Assembly: GCA_934045075.1 (NCBI GenBank)
Contig: OW203736.1
Coordinates: forward strand, 18,488,805 to 18,552,804
DNA: 64,000 nt
Source: Yponomeuta sedellus
Lineage: Eukaryota; Arthropoda; Insecta; Lepidoptera; Yponomeutidae
Direction: 5' to 3'
Shown: positions 23,576 to 33,512 of the stretch, in pieces
Layout: every line of letters starts with the position of its first letter
Position numbering within the stretch: the stretch's first letter is position 1
Notes under the pieces: model-generated
Seen by the model: the letters and a program-made list of their open reading frames with translations, nothing else
Databases searched by the model: none
What the model was told of the DNA's origin: nothing
Translations under genes and position numbers: made by a program

Positions 23576-23710
23576 AGTAGTATAGTATTGGGAACTCTAG
23601 GACACTTTTCCGTCGTGAGGGGCTCACTGCGTTCGCCGTCACTCCTTCAAAGTGTCCTAGAGTTCCCAATACTATTGTGGGAAATATGCAATCTAACCAT
23701 TTCATTACTT
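23576..23710 (+). repeat. Polinton left terminal inverted repeat with internal palindrome
   Basis: 135 bp, matching the reverse complement of 39909-40043 base for base by eye. Its outer ~108 bp are self-complementary: 'tagtattgggaactctagg' near the tip pairs with its reverse complement ending near 23683. Between the arms are smaller hairpins (gtgag-ggg-ctcac; gcg-tt-cgc). This could fold into a branched structure. Confidence 0.93.
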
Positions 23711-26100
23711 TTTATCTAAGACCTGATTAAACTTTAAGGAATTTTAGACTAAAAAACAACTTACTGAAACTGGATACTGGGTTTTCTCGCAACACTAATA
23801 ACATACTCGGTTGGCACTTTACACAAAGCATTATGGTAAATTATTAACTCTCGAGTATACATTATAAGCGTTCAATATATTGTGTTTAGAAGGTACTTAA
23901 TTTACGAATGGAAATTTATAGTTTCGTTGTCACCGTAGGTATCCATTAAAATTTCCTCAAAAACTTAGTTTAAGACATAATATCTGGAGTAATTTTGATT
24001 TAGTTATCACCGCTAAGGTTTCCACCAAAATTAATCCGAGCTCCTCACAGAATCGACCGCTTATACTGGGCTCAAATGAAGAGTGAATCTAAGTTGAAAG
24101 TCTGCATTTCCGCACAAAGAGAGTTCATACAACGATTACGACAACTACCAAAGCAAACGTCACTCACCACACAGACCTTACATACGTCAACATTCAAACA
24201 TTGGTAATGTGTAGTAGTGATGAGAATTTGCAAGCGCAGCACGAGCACAGGTGAGGATTGTTTGTTAGCCGGCTATCGCATTGCACGGTTTCGCGATAAA
24301 ATGCAAACTAATCAAAACACATTAATCTTCTTGTGCGACTGAGAACAACACAAATACCGTTGACTGCCTGGATGGTCTAGCGGTATCAAGTTAGACTACC
24401 AAACCAGAGGTCGTAGGTTAGATTCCTATCGGAGGCCGTCATACTTTCATTTGTACAAATGATCTCAGTCTGGGTGTTTTTCCATGTTTATCCTTGTCTG
24501 GTTACCATAGCACAGGGTATCCTAGTTTGGGACCAGATCAAGTGATTGTGATGTGTGAAAGTTATTATTATTATTCCTTAACATTTGAAGCATTAGGGTT
24601 TATGACGCAATAGTTCATTATTACTTGTTAGTGATTGTAGTGCTCTATGGTACTGTGGTGTGGTGATGTGACTTTTCGCTGACTCGCACATATGGGCAGT
24701 TCTCGATAAATACGGTATAAATCGTCTCGTATATCATGTTAGGACCTGTAGATGTGCGAAGCGCTGATTAATTGCTGATGAAAATGTCTAGTCCGGAGGG
24801 CCAGGTGGTCCAGAATTAAAGTATACCTAGGGCTGTCACAGTTACATAATAACTTTCAGTATAAGCAAAGTTTATTTTCTATCATCACGTTATTTATTAT
24901 TAAAGATACCTACCAGTTTTAATAAGCTATTTATTAGTATGACTACGTATATTGTCTATCTATTCTACTACAGGCTAATATTATACGTTTACTCAAATAT
25001 GTAATTATAGGATAGAAATGGGTTGGAATGAAAATATTAAAATCGATTTCCACAACCAGACGTGACAAAGGGTCGAGAACGAACTTGTCATAACCTGATT
25101 CCGATTTCATGTTTTTAGTACTTCATGGCTATCTTACAGGGCCGCGTTTCATACATAATACTAGAATTTATAGTTTATGTACCTACAATTCGATGTAGGT
25201 ACATTGCGTAGTCGAATCTTCATACTGGTTAATCTGTGAGATAATCGCTATGCAATGTATTTTCGAATCGAATTTTCATAGTAAACCATGATTATTATAG
25301 TTCTATAAAACAGGCGTTAGTCGTTTAGTTATACTACTAAAATACTATAGTCATACTACTAAAAGACTAATATGTGTGCTTAACTTCCACATATATGTTA
25401 GGCAGATGTCCACCGGTCTGTTTATAAGTGTTCTCTGGTGGTCTTCAGATTCTGATAAGGGCCTGCTGAATCAGAATTTTTGCGGAGTTCTTGTGTGTGG
25501 GTAGAATCTGTGAAAGTTGTCTAGGGCTGTCACATTTGTGTACATATTTATTTTCCAATTCCCGTTGTGTACAAAGTCTCTTTTCACTCAGTCATATCAA
25601 TGCTTCAAATGCTTCTTCTTTTAAACAGGGTTAGACATGATTTAGTGAAACGTTGTTTTTTCTAAAACTTAGCTTAACAGCAACTTAGTACTGAGATTGC
25701 TTTATGTTAAGTATAGATTACGATTCATACTTTGTTCCGATTTCCCAATTTAAAGAACAGCAACGTAAGGATAATATTTAAAATTGTAACTATCACCTAC
25801 AAATATTTATGATGCTTGAGTAAGCATTGTATTTTTTAAGGCAACTGTAAAAGTCTATTGAACACATTTGTGCGCTTGGTTTTATTAAATAATATTTTTT
25901 ACCATGTGAGTTTGACAGCCCTGACTGATATCATGTTCCGACTTGTTTCCATGTGTAAAGTTGAATATGTGTAGGTAAAATATTGAAACGAAAGCATTTT
26001 CTCGCCTATAAAACGTGGTGCATTTGTTTGATCAATTATATTCAGCTTCAGTAACATCAAGAGATCAACACTCCAGAAGTAATCCAGATCTACATACAAA
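23711..26100. other. Polinton left arm, non-coding
   Basis: About 2.4 kb without a convincing ORF. It contains a tRNA-derived SINE (24367-24577) and two occurrences of 'ctagggctgtcaca' (about 24827 and 25520) in short related blocks. The promoter of the spliced gene starting at 26102 should be near its right end. Confidence 0.5.
24367..24577 (+). mobile_element. tRNA-derived SINE inside the Polinton
   Basis: The head has an A-box-like 'tggtctagcgg' and a B-box-like 'ggttagattcc', followed by a unique body ('tggttaccatagcacagggtatcc') and a TTA-repeat tail at about 24562-24576. The body resembles the SINE copies at 46902 and 54405. It is not a functional tRNA gene. Confidence 0.7.
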
Positions 26101-26101
26101 A

Positions 26102-27631
26102 ATGTGAGTAAGTAACCTTCTTTTTTTTATATTTTGTTTCCAAATTGGGACCTCGCTACGGACCTGGCCTTTGGCCCGCCGGCTGGTGACAATGAGGACT
26201 TCATTATCTTGGCTTCTAATGACTTGGAACACCAAGTCCTCGTCCGACGTGATGTTCCACTGTGGGGTGGTCCGGTGGTGACTTGGTGTATCTCGTGTCA
26301 ATCTTACAATTTTGCCCCTTGTATTGTAGCTATTATACACTGTTAATTATGTACTTGTCATTTCTCAGAGTTAATCCAGTAATTAAAGTTTCCTCTCCCA
26401 TTTCATTACACTTCACCGACTATGCGTATTCAAGCTGACTTTGTTTTCTTATTGCGGTTTTTCCTCAGGTCGGACTCGGAGGTTGAATCGATATACACTG
26501 AGCAGCCGCGTGAAAAGAAGCAACGTACTGCACCTGCACCTGTGCCTAAGCGCCGAACAACCGCTGCAGCGGAAAATTCAAAGTACGTGAGTCGTTTTTT
26601 TTTTATGGGTCATTTTTATATAGGTTTCACTGCAGGGCAAAAGCCTTCTCTCTGAGAGAGACTGCGTGGCTTTCTTGGCAAGCGTGCTCACTTCCGTGTT
26701 GTTTTTATGGTAGTTTATTTTTTTTAAACGTGTTTTCCTACCAATCTAAACCCCGATTTACACTTCAATAAGTACAGTGGTGAGTTAACTTGCATCGTCG
26801 TCGAGTTAAGTTGCTTTTGTCGTTCAAACGCCGTTCAAACTGCAAACGCGACTTAACTCGCCGACGATGCAAGTTAACTCACTACTGTACTTATTTAAGT
26901 GTGAATCGGGATCAAGGTAGACATGGCAGCAACTGAATAATGATTCAATTATTCATCCAGTCGACCTATTAGTCAGACTGCTTCTTCTAGCCCTACTTTC
27001 ATTGTCAATATTGAATAATTGCGTTACTATTGAATGAGTTCATATTTTCTCCAATTGTACCAATTATAAAGGTATGGTTTAAGGTATGGTATTTAGTATT
27101 GTAAGTAGTGGTATATTATTCAGCGAGAGCGTGACACGATAACCAACACACTGTCTTATTTAATGTTGACATTAAAACTAAGGGCTATAATATGTTACAT
27201 CTAACTACAGTTCATGTAGCATTGAAGTCATTTTTTGTTTTTTTCTTGCATGCAGGTCTAAAAAGAAGGTGGTGAAGGGGCGTAAGACCAGCGAGTTCGA
27301 CCTATTCGGGGTGCTCTCGGATGACGACGATGACGTGTTGGCAACTGCATCTCATCACTCCGTCACATCCTCGCTCACCACAAAGGTCGCTGACGGCTCT
27401 CTGCGACGGACTGCACCTCTAGAGGGGGAGTACTTTGTGGAAGTAAAGGTGTATCTCACGCGGGACGCTAAGCAGCAGGACCACTGGAAGAAGGCCCAGT
27501 TCCTGCTGAAAGCGCAGCTCGACCGTGGGACACCTGCGTGGGACCAGCTCCAGGGCTTCATCCGACGCGTGAAACCGCTGTTTAAAGACTCCGAACCCAC
27601 ATTTTATGGTGACGCAGTTAAATATAAGTAA
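26102..27631 (+). CDS. Polinton spliced acidic/basic protein, unknown function
   Basis: Three exons give a 163-residue frame. Exon 1 ends AT at 26103 with a GTGAGT donor; exon 2 is 26469-26582 ('ttcctcag' acceptor, GTACGT donor); exon 3 is 27256-27631 ('catgcag' acceptor). The start codon is split: AT from exon 1, G from exon 2, followed by SDSEVESIYTEQP. Phases agree at both joins. The middle has a bipartite nuclear-signal-like run (REKKQR, PKRR, SKKKVVKGRK), then DLFGVLSDDDDD, and the C-terminus (FIRRVKPLFKDSEP) is basic. No family is recognised. It lies just before PolB and may act in the nucleus. Exon 3 is tandemly duplicated at 27730. Confidence 0.6.
26750..26911. mobile_element. MITE-like hairpin inside a Polinton intron
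   Basis: Two ~60-bp arms, 'ccccgatttacacttcaata' onward and its inverted copy ending 'gtgtgaatcgggat', flank a short spacer. The arms match with few differences. It lies in intron 2 of the spliced gene, between 26583 and 27255. Confidence 0.75.
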
Positions 27632-27729
27632 ATCGTCGCTGTAAAATGCCTGTTAGGTGTTTTACTATTGTATTATTATGGGTCATAGGTTAGATTAGGT
27701 TTTAATTAAAGGCGGGTGGTGTCCGTCTT

Positions 27730-28118
27730 GTGAAGGAGCGTAAGACCAGCGAGTTCGACCTATTCGGGGTGCTCTCGGACGACGACGACGACGTGTTGGC
27801 AACTGCATCTCATCACTCCGTCACATCCTCGCTCGCCACAAAGGTCGCTGACGGCTCTCTGCGACGGACTGCACCTCTGGAGGGGGAGTACTTTGTGGAA
27901 GTAAAGGTGTATCTCACGCGGGACGCCAAGCAGCAGGACCACTGGAAGAAGGCGCAGTTCCTGCTGAAAGCGCAGCTCGACAGTGGGACACCTGCGTGGG
28001 ACCAGCTCTAGGGCTTCATCGGACGCGTGAAACCGCTGTTTAAAGACTCCGAACCCACACTTTACGGTGACGTAGTTAAATATAAGTAAATCGTCGCTGT
28101 AAAACGCCTGTTAGGTGT
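27730..28118 (+). pseudogene. Tandem duplicate of the Polinton gene's last exon
   Basis: Positions 27731-28118 repeat 27272-27658 with only a few differences. The copy lacks the upstream exons, and a CAG codon of copy 1 is TAG here (28009-28011), cutting off the C-terminal 25 residues (FIGRVKPLFKD still readable after the stop). It could serve as an alternative 3' exon, but no good acceptor is visible. Confidence 0.8.
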
Positions 28119-28167
28119 TTTACGTTTGAGTGCTGCGTTTGAGTGTACGTTTCAAATTTGCGTGATA

Positions 28168-31100
28168 ATGCCGTACTGTACTGCATGTGTAGTCCAAGTA
28201 GAGAAAAAAAACTGGGTGGGTCATGTACGCAGTACTGCTCACAAAGAGAAAAGCAGTGTACCTCTAAGCGATGGTGTAGTTCTGATTGCGTCTGCTTTTC
28301 GAGGTCGTATAGCTACTTATAAGATTCTTGCGACTGATTTAGAGAACTGTTTGCCAGAGACGTTTATCACGGAAATCTCCCCCAAAATTGAGAAACTTTT
28401 ACGGGATTCGCTTGCAAAACATGTAAACGTAAAGGTAAACTTCGAGTTTTTCAGTAACTTCGTTCTCTTTAAAAACGAAGGTCAAGAGGTAAAATCCTTC
28501 TCGACAAAGAATGTTGCATTACATCGTAACTTTGACTTTGCAAAGCTAATAGGTAAAACGGTAGCCTGTTTAAAAAAGAAAATAGAAGAGTTTGAAGAGC
28601 GTGACAGTGGGTGGACATTTCTCAATAATCTTTTCTTGGAAATAAACATCAACAAGTACGAACCTATTTATGGAGCTGCTCGTATCGACTTGCCACCGGT
28701 TATTAAAAACAAGAAAGCGTGTCTCAACATGCAAAATAAAGATGACGCTTGTTTCTTGTGGAGTATTGTCGCTGCACTTCATACTCCTAAAGGTAGGGCC
28801 GATCGTACGTCTTCGTACCCCCATTTTACCAAAGTGCTGAATACTGCTGATTTGAGCCTTCCAGTTACTCTAGCGGACGTTAAATCGTTCGAGACCAACA
28901 ATCCAAACATAAGCGTTAACATATATGCGTTGAAAAATACCAAGGGTATTGTTGGACCCATTTACAGATCGGAACACAAGTATAGGACGACACGCGTTAA
29001 TTTGCTGTTATTAGAGAAAGGAAACCGCACTCATTACGTTTTAATTAAAAATCTACCTCGGCTTGTTCGCAGTCAGATGACTAAACATCATGGTAAATTG
29101 TATTTCTGTGAAGACTGTCTCCAATTTCTATCATCCGAGCAAACCCTACAAAACCATTTATGTAGTGGTGTTGCTACAGTGCTTCCTGGGAAAGGAACTT
29201 TTCTTGAATTCAAACACTTTGCTCATAAGCAAGATATGCCTTTTGCTATTTATGCAGACTTTGAAACGCTTCTCGTTCCTTATCAAGGATGTCAGCAAAA
29301 TCCTGATTTGAGTTACACATATAACGCAAAGAAACACGTACCAATTGCATTCGCATACCATGTTGTTTGCTCATTTGATACTAATTTAAATCGATTTGTT
29401 CAGTACCGTGGCTCTGACTGTGCTCAAAAATTTGTTAAACTACTCGTTCGAGAAGTGAAAAGAATATACAGTATTGTTAATAAAAACATCCCTATGACAT
29501 TTACAAGCGAAAATGTAAAAGATTATGCGGAAGCAGATTGTTGTCACATCTGTGATCGTCTAATATTTACAGACAAAGTTAGAGATCACTGTCATCTGAC
29601 AGGTCGTTATCGCGGTGCGGCACATGCATATTGTAACTTGAAATTTCGAGTTCCCAAACTAGTTCCGATATTTTTTCATAACCTCGCAGGATATGACTGT
29701 CATTTGTTCATTAAAGAACTGAGTGACATTTGCGGACCGATAAAAATTATTCCAAAAAACAAAGAGAACTACATTTCGTTCACGAAGTTTTTTCAAATTT
29801 CTGAAGACGAATTTGCTCAAATACGATTCGTTGACTCGTATAAATTTTTGGGCACGAGTTTACAAAAGTTGGCAAAAGGCTTGCACAAAAATGACTTTAC
29901 TTATCTTTCGCGTTATTTCCCAGATGAAAATCAGTTTGAGTTACTTACACGCAAAGGGGTGTACCCCTACGATTATATGACTTGTTGGAAAATGTTTACA
30001 GATAAACAACTACCTGATAAGTCGTTGTTCTACAATTCTATGGCTGACGAACACATATCGGACGAAGAGTATGCACACGCTCAAAATGTGTGGCAAACTT
30101 TCGAAATTGAAAACATGGGCAAATATACAGACCTTTATGTGAAGACTGATGTGCTGTTATTAACAGACGTCTTCGAAAACTTCAGGAAGACATGTAAGAC
30201 GCATTACAACTTAGATCCAGCCTTCTACCTAACTTCTCCAAGTTTGTCATTTGATGCAATGCTTCTAAAAACGGGGATCCAATTAGAACTTATAGATAAC
30301 TTGGAAATTATTCGCATGATTCAAAAGGGTATCAGAGGTGGCATTTGCATGTGTTCCAAAAGACACTCGCAAGCAAACAATTCATATATGGAGACGTACG
30401 ATCCAACTAAACGAGACTCATTTTTGGTATACATTGACTGTAACAATTTATACGGATACAGCATGTGCCAGTCCTTGCCAATTTCGGATTTTAGATTTTT
30501 AAGTGAATCTGAAATCGAAAACTTGAATGTTGAAGACATTCCCAATGATGCTCCACAAGGTTACATATTAGAAGTAGACTTATTGTACCCTGATGAGTTA
30601 CACGATGCGCATAGCGATTACCCATTTTGTGCTGAGAAATTCATTCCTCCTGGAGGTAAGACACCTAAATTGACTCCGAACTTGTACGATAAATTTTACT
30701 ACGTGATACATTACGTTCACCTCAAAACATGTCTGGCAAACGGATTGATCCTCGCTAAAGTTCATAGAGTTATAACATTTCGCCAGAGAGCTTTTTTGAA
30801 AGAATACATCGATTTAAACACGGAACTAAGAAAAAAAGCGGTCACTCAGTTCCAGCAAGACCTGTTCAAGTTAAATAATAACTCTATTTTCGGAAAAACG
30901 CTAGAGGATAGTGAAAAACGCGTTAATGTTAAACTTGTTACACAATGGCATGATAAAATAAACAAAACAAAAAAACATGATACCGCTGACAAATTGATTG
31001 CTCGGTTAAACTTCCATAGCGCAAGCGTATTTTCCGAAAACTTAGTCGCTATTCAAATGAAACCGGAAAGAGTAATTTTGAACAAACCAATTTATGTGGG

Positions 31101-31671
31101 TTTTGCAGTGCTGGAGCTGTCTAAGAGTCACATGTATGACTTTCACTATTCGGTAATTAAGCCTAAGTATGGAAAACAAATACAGCTTTGTTACACCGAC
31201 ACTGACAGCTTTGTTTATGAAATTCAAACCGAAGATTTTTATAGAGATATGAAAGAATCCTTGATGGATTTTTTTGATACAAGCAATTACAAACCTCGAA
31301 ACCAGTTCGGCCTACCATTGGTAAACAAAAAAGTGCCTGGTTTATTTAAAGATGAATTGGGGGGGAAAATTTTGACCGAATTCATTGGTTTGCGCTCAAA
31401 ATTATATTGCATAAAAACCACTGAGCTGGTAATAAAGAAAGCCAAAGGGGTGAAAAAGTGCGTAGTCCGAGATTTAGCTGCAAGCGATTATCGTGAAGTG
31501 TTGCTGAACAATAAACTAGTCAGACGAAAGCAAAATCTTTTCAAGTCTATAAAACACGAAATATTTACCCAGTCTGTAAATAAAATTGCTTTGTCTAATA
31601 CAGACGATAAAAGATGTATAATGCCGGACAAAGTGTCCACTGTAGCCTGGGGGCATAACTCATTATTTTAA
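28168..31671 (+). CDS. PolB: Polinton protein-primed DNA polymerase B
   Basis: 1167 residues from ATG 28168, chosen because it opens with a C-x2-C...H finger (YCTAC...H..TAHK) and upstream codons lack an ATG. It replicates linear DNA from a protein primer. Exonuclease: YADFETLL (D364, E366), HNLAGYDCHLF, and YTDLYVKTDVLLLTDVFENF. A CHICDRL...HCHLTGRYRG Cys/His insert lies between the exonuclease motifs. Polymerase: YIDCNNLYGYSM (D757), KLNNNSIFGKT, and CYTDTDSF (D1011, D1013). All catalytic residues are present and the frame is unbroken. AATAAA for its transcript is at 31852. It reads away from the capsid cluster. Confidence 0.96.
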   Translation: MPYCTACVVQVEKKNWVGHVRSTAHKEKSSVPLSDGVVLIASAFRGRIATYKILATDLENCLPETFITEISPKIEKLLRDSLAKHVNVKVNFEFFSNFVLFKNEGQEVKSFSTKNVALHRNFDFAKLIGKTVACLKKKIEEFEERDSGWTFLNNLFLEININKYEPIYGAARIDLPPVIKNKKACLNMQNKDDACFLWSIVAALHTPKGRADRTSSYPHFTKVLNTADLSLPVTLADVKSFETNNPNISVNIYALKNTKGIVGPIYRSEHKYRTTRVNLLLLEKGNRTHYVLIKNLPRLVRSQMTKHHGKLYFCEDCLQFLSSEQTLQNHLCSGVATVLPGKGTFLEFKHFAHKQDMPFAIYADFETLLVPYQGCQQNPDLSYTYNAKKHVPIAFAYHVVCSFDTNLNRFVQYRGSDCAQKFVKLLVREVKRIYSIVNKNIPMTFTSENVKDYAEADCCHICDRLIFTDKVRDHCHLTGRYRGAAHAYCNLKFRVPKLVPIFFHNLAGYDCHLFIKELSDICGPIKIIPKNKENYISFTKFFQISEDEFAQIRFVDSYKFLGTSLQKLAKGLHKNDFTYLSRYFPDENQFELLTRKGVYPYDYMTCWKMFTDKQLPDKSLFYNSMADEHISDEEYAHAQNVWQTFEIENMGKYTDLYVKTDVLLLTDVFENFRKTCKTHYNLDPAFYLTSPSLSFDAMLLKTGIQLELIDNLEIIRMIQKGIRGGICMCSKRHSQANNSYMETYDPTKRDSFLVYIDCNNLYGYSMCQSLPISDFRFLSESEIENLNVEDIPNDAPQGYILEVDLLYPDELHDAHSDYPFCAEKFIPPGGKTPKLTPNLYDKFYYVIHYVHLKTCLANGLILAKVHRVITFRQRAFLKEYIDLNTELRKKAVTQFQQDLFKLNNNSIFGKTLEDSEKRVNVKLVTQWHDKINKTKKHDTADKLIARLNFHSASVFSENLVAIQMKPERVILNKPIYVGFAVLELSKSHMYDFHYSVIKPKYGKQIQLCYTDTDSFVYEIQTEDFYRDMKESLMDFFDTSNYKPRNQFGLPLVNKKVPGLFKDELGGKILTEFIGLRSKLYCIKTTELVIKKAKGVKKCVVRDLAASDYREVLLNNKLVRRKQNLFKSIKHEIFTQSVNKIALSNTDDKRCIMPDKVSTVAWGHNSLF

Positions 31672-31675
31672 ATAT

Positions 31676-32267
31676 AACACTTATTGAAATGGTTTAAAGA
31701 TGACTCTTGTATTAAGTTATACCTATGTAAGTAATTTTAGTATAAGCACATTAAGAAAAAAAACATTAAATCTAGTTTTTCTGAATTTTGAATTTGTGTA
31801 CATTTTAAGATAATATTGTAGATAGACATTTAAATACCTACCTACACTAAAATAAACGTTTTTATCTGAAACAAATACCTGTGTTCATACTTATTCCATA
31901 TCCTTGATAGGTTTGATCAAGACCTGACCTGCTCTGGCTGTGTCATCAAATTCTTCATTTCACTTCCACCTCAAGCAAGACCGAACCTGTCGCAATTGTG
32001 TCATCAAGACGTCCTTTGTTTAAACTAACTTTGCGAGCTCGCGCGCATGAAGCGCGCGGGGAGGGGGGCCACCCGCGACGATGTTATGCATCGTCGTATA
32101 ACATTGCATACAGCGGGGAGAGGTAGCTCTGGTTATATTGGTCGGACAACTCTTTCGAATAATGATGACTATTGATGACGCAGCTTGACTGAGTCCGTAA
32201 TTCATTCGCAAGTTAACATCGATAGCATCGAGACGAGTTACTGTGCTGATAAAATATTTTTATTTTG
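31676..32267 (+). promoter_or_regulatory. PolB 3' UTR and promoter region of the next gene
   Basis: No gene. It contains the PolB poly-A signal ('aaaataaacg', about 31850), a CpG-rich patch at 32030-32080 and a palindromic 'atgcatcgtcgtataacattgcat' core. It leads into an untranslated exon ending at a GTAAGT donor (32268). Confidence 0.45.
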
Positions 32268-32359
32268 GTAAGTTGAAACCTGTCTACTTTGAATAAATAT
32301 CTAACTTCTTTTTAATTTTGTCGATACTAAAATCTATTATTTATTTTCAGATCACCAAG

Positions 32360-32722
32360 ATGACCTACAGCCCGACGATAACGGACCCTTTCTTCTACGG
32401 CCAGCATTTACTGACCGGATTCGAGAGCGAGGATGTGGAAGAAGTTGGGGCTCCAGAACCTCCCCCGCGAAATCCGAACAAGCGAGTGCGGCCTTCCAAG
32501 AAAAAGACGCAAAATACAACTTCCTACATTGTGAAGAAATCGCGGCGTAAAGGTTTGCGAATGATAAAAATCAAAGTGATTGACTTATCCAGTGACAGTG
32601 AAGTGGAAACGTCGAATGCGCAGTATATGGTGATGGAACATACCGACGAGATAATGGACATGACCGAAAATTTACTTGACAGAATGAGTAGGAAGTTAAC
32701 TAATAATAGTAATGATTACTAA
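32360..32722 (+). CDS. Polinton small nuclear-type protein with SUMO-interaction-like motif
   Basis: 120 residues. The ATG lies 9 nt after an acceptor ('ttattttcag' at 32350); the 5' UTR carries an 83-bp intron (32268-32350). Pro- and acidic-rich start, basic runs NKRVRPSKKK (40-49) and KKSRRK (59-64) suggesting nuclear entry, then KVIDLSSDSE (72-81), a textbook SUMO-interaction motif (hydrophobic core then Ser/acidic tail). The C-terminus is Met/acidic. It has no known domain. Many DNA viruses use such motifs to engage SUMO or PML-like factors; here that is inference. Confidence 0.7.
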   Translation: MTYSPTITDPFFYGQHLLTGFESEDVEEVGAPEPPPRNPNKRVRPSKKKTQNTTSYIVKKSRRKGLRMIKIKVIDLSSDSEVETSNAQYMVMEHTDEIMDMTENLLDRMSRKLTNNSNDY

Positions 32723-33020
32723 AATGTGAAGAATTATTTTTTCTTTGTATTTCGCTAGGTAACTAGCATTATGCAATAATTATGTAATACTATAAATAAA
32801 TTTAACTGTGTCAAATATTATTAATCTTAGTTATAAGTAGAATAAGTGTTACCGATGTTAAAATGCGAATCATTTAAATATAATATCTTAAACTAAACTG
32901 ACTTTTGTTTTCTTTTTCTCAGTCAATAAAACAAGAAAATATAAAATTACGTAGTAACACATTTATTTTTCATAAAATAATAATTAAATACAAATTCAAT
33001 GGTAAGAAGTTAATTAAAAA

Positions 33021-33512
33021 TTATATTGACACTGTATTGTCAACACACCATCTTCTTATACATATAACATTTTTTAATGCACAGTAATCGTTATGAATCA
33101 GACAGTTATATTTACTACATTTATTCGTACAATAATAAGAAATTAAGGTCTTAAGATTAGGTATATCCATTTCGCCAACATCCTTTACAATGCTATTCGG
33201 ACATAGATCCTGAACCCATTTACATTTTTCAACCCCCTTTGCAACTAAAGTTTTACCAGATAGGGATGACTTAATCATACTCTTAAATTCTTTATAGCTT
33301 ATTAATCCTTCACTCCAGTAGATTCCTCGATTTTTCCCGAGCCAAACAACTTGTTTCTTTTCTTCGTCAGTCAAATGTTTGAAAGGAAATGGAGGTTTTA
33401 TTAAAAAAACTTCTGTACTTTCACTTGCTAACGTAGCAAATTCTTTGACAATAAAATTATTTTTGTAGTCTTTAAAGCCTTGTAAATCTACAAAAATGTA
33501 TTCCGGATTCAT
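33021..33512 (-). CDS. Conserved Polinton protein, VDLQGF type, unknown function
   Basis: 163 residues, open. It starts MNPEYIFVDLQGFKDYKNNF, which resembles the first strand of an RNase H-fold exonuclease (Asp after hydrophobics), but the usual second acidic residue is Gln. FPFKHLTDEEKKQVVWLGKNRG.YWSEG follows, and a Cys/His-rich end (CTNKCSKYNCLIHNDYC) may bind zinc. Similar proteins accompany other insect Polintons, to my knowledge without a proven role. Its ATG overlaps the capsid gene stop by ATGA, so it is probably translated from the capsid mRNA. Confidence 0.75.
   Translation of the reverse strand: MNPEYIFVDLQGFKDYKNNFIVKEFATLASESTEVFLIKPPFPFKHLTDEEKKQVVWLGKNRGIYWSEGLISYKEFKSMIKSSLSGKTLVAKGVEKCKWVQDLCPNSIVKDVGEMDIPNLKTLISYYCTNKCSKYNCLIHNDYCALKNVICIRRWCVDNTVSI

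Noticed and set aside
26065..26346. ORFs on both strands inside intron 1 of the spliced Polinton gene
   Set aside because: They lie between a good donor and acceptor, have no family resemblance and no ATG context better than the spliced start.
27355..27942. Minus-strand ORFs over the duplicated Polinton exon
   Set aside because: They are antisense shadows that appear twice only because the exon is duplicated.
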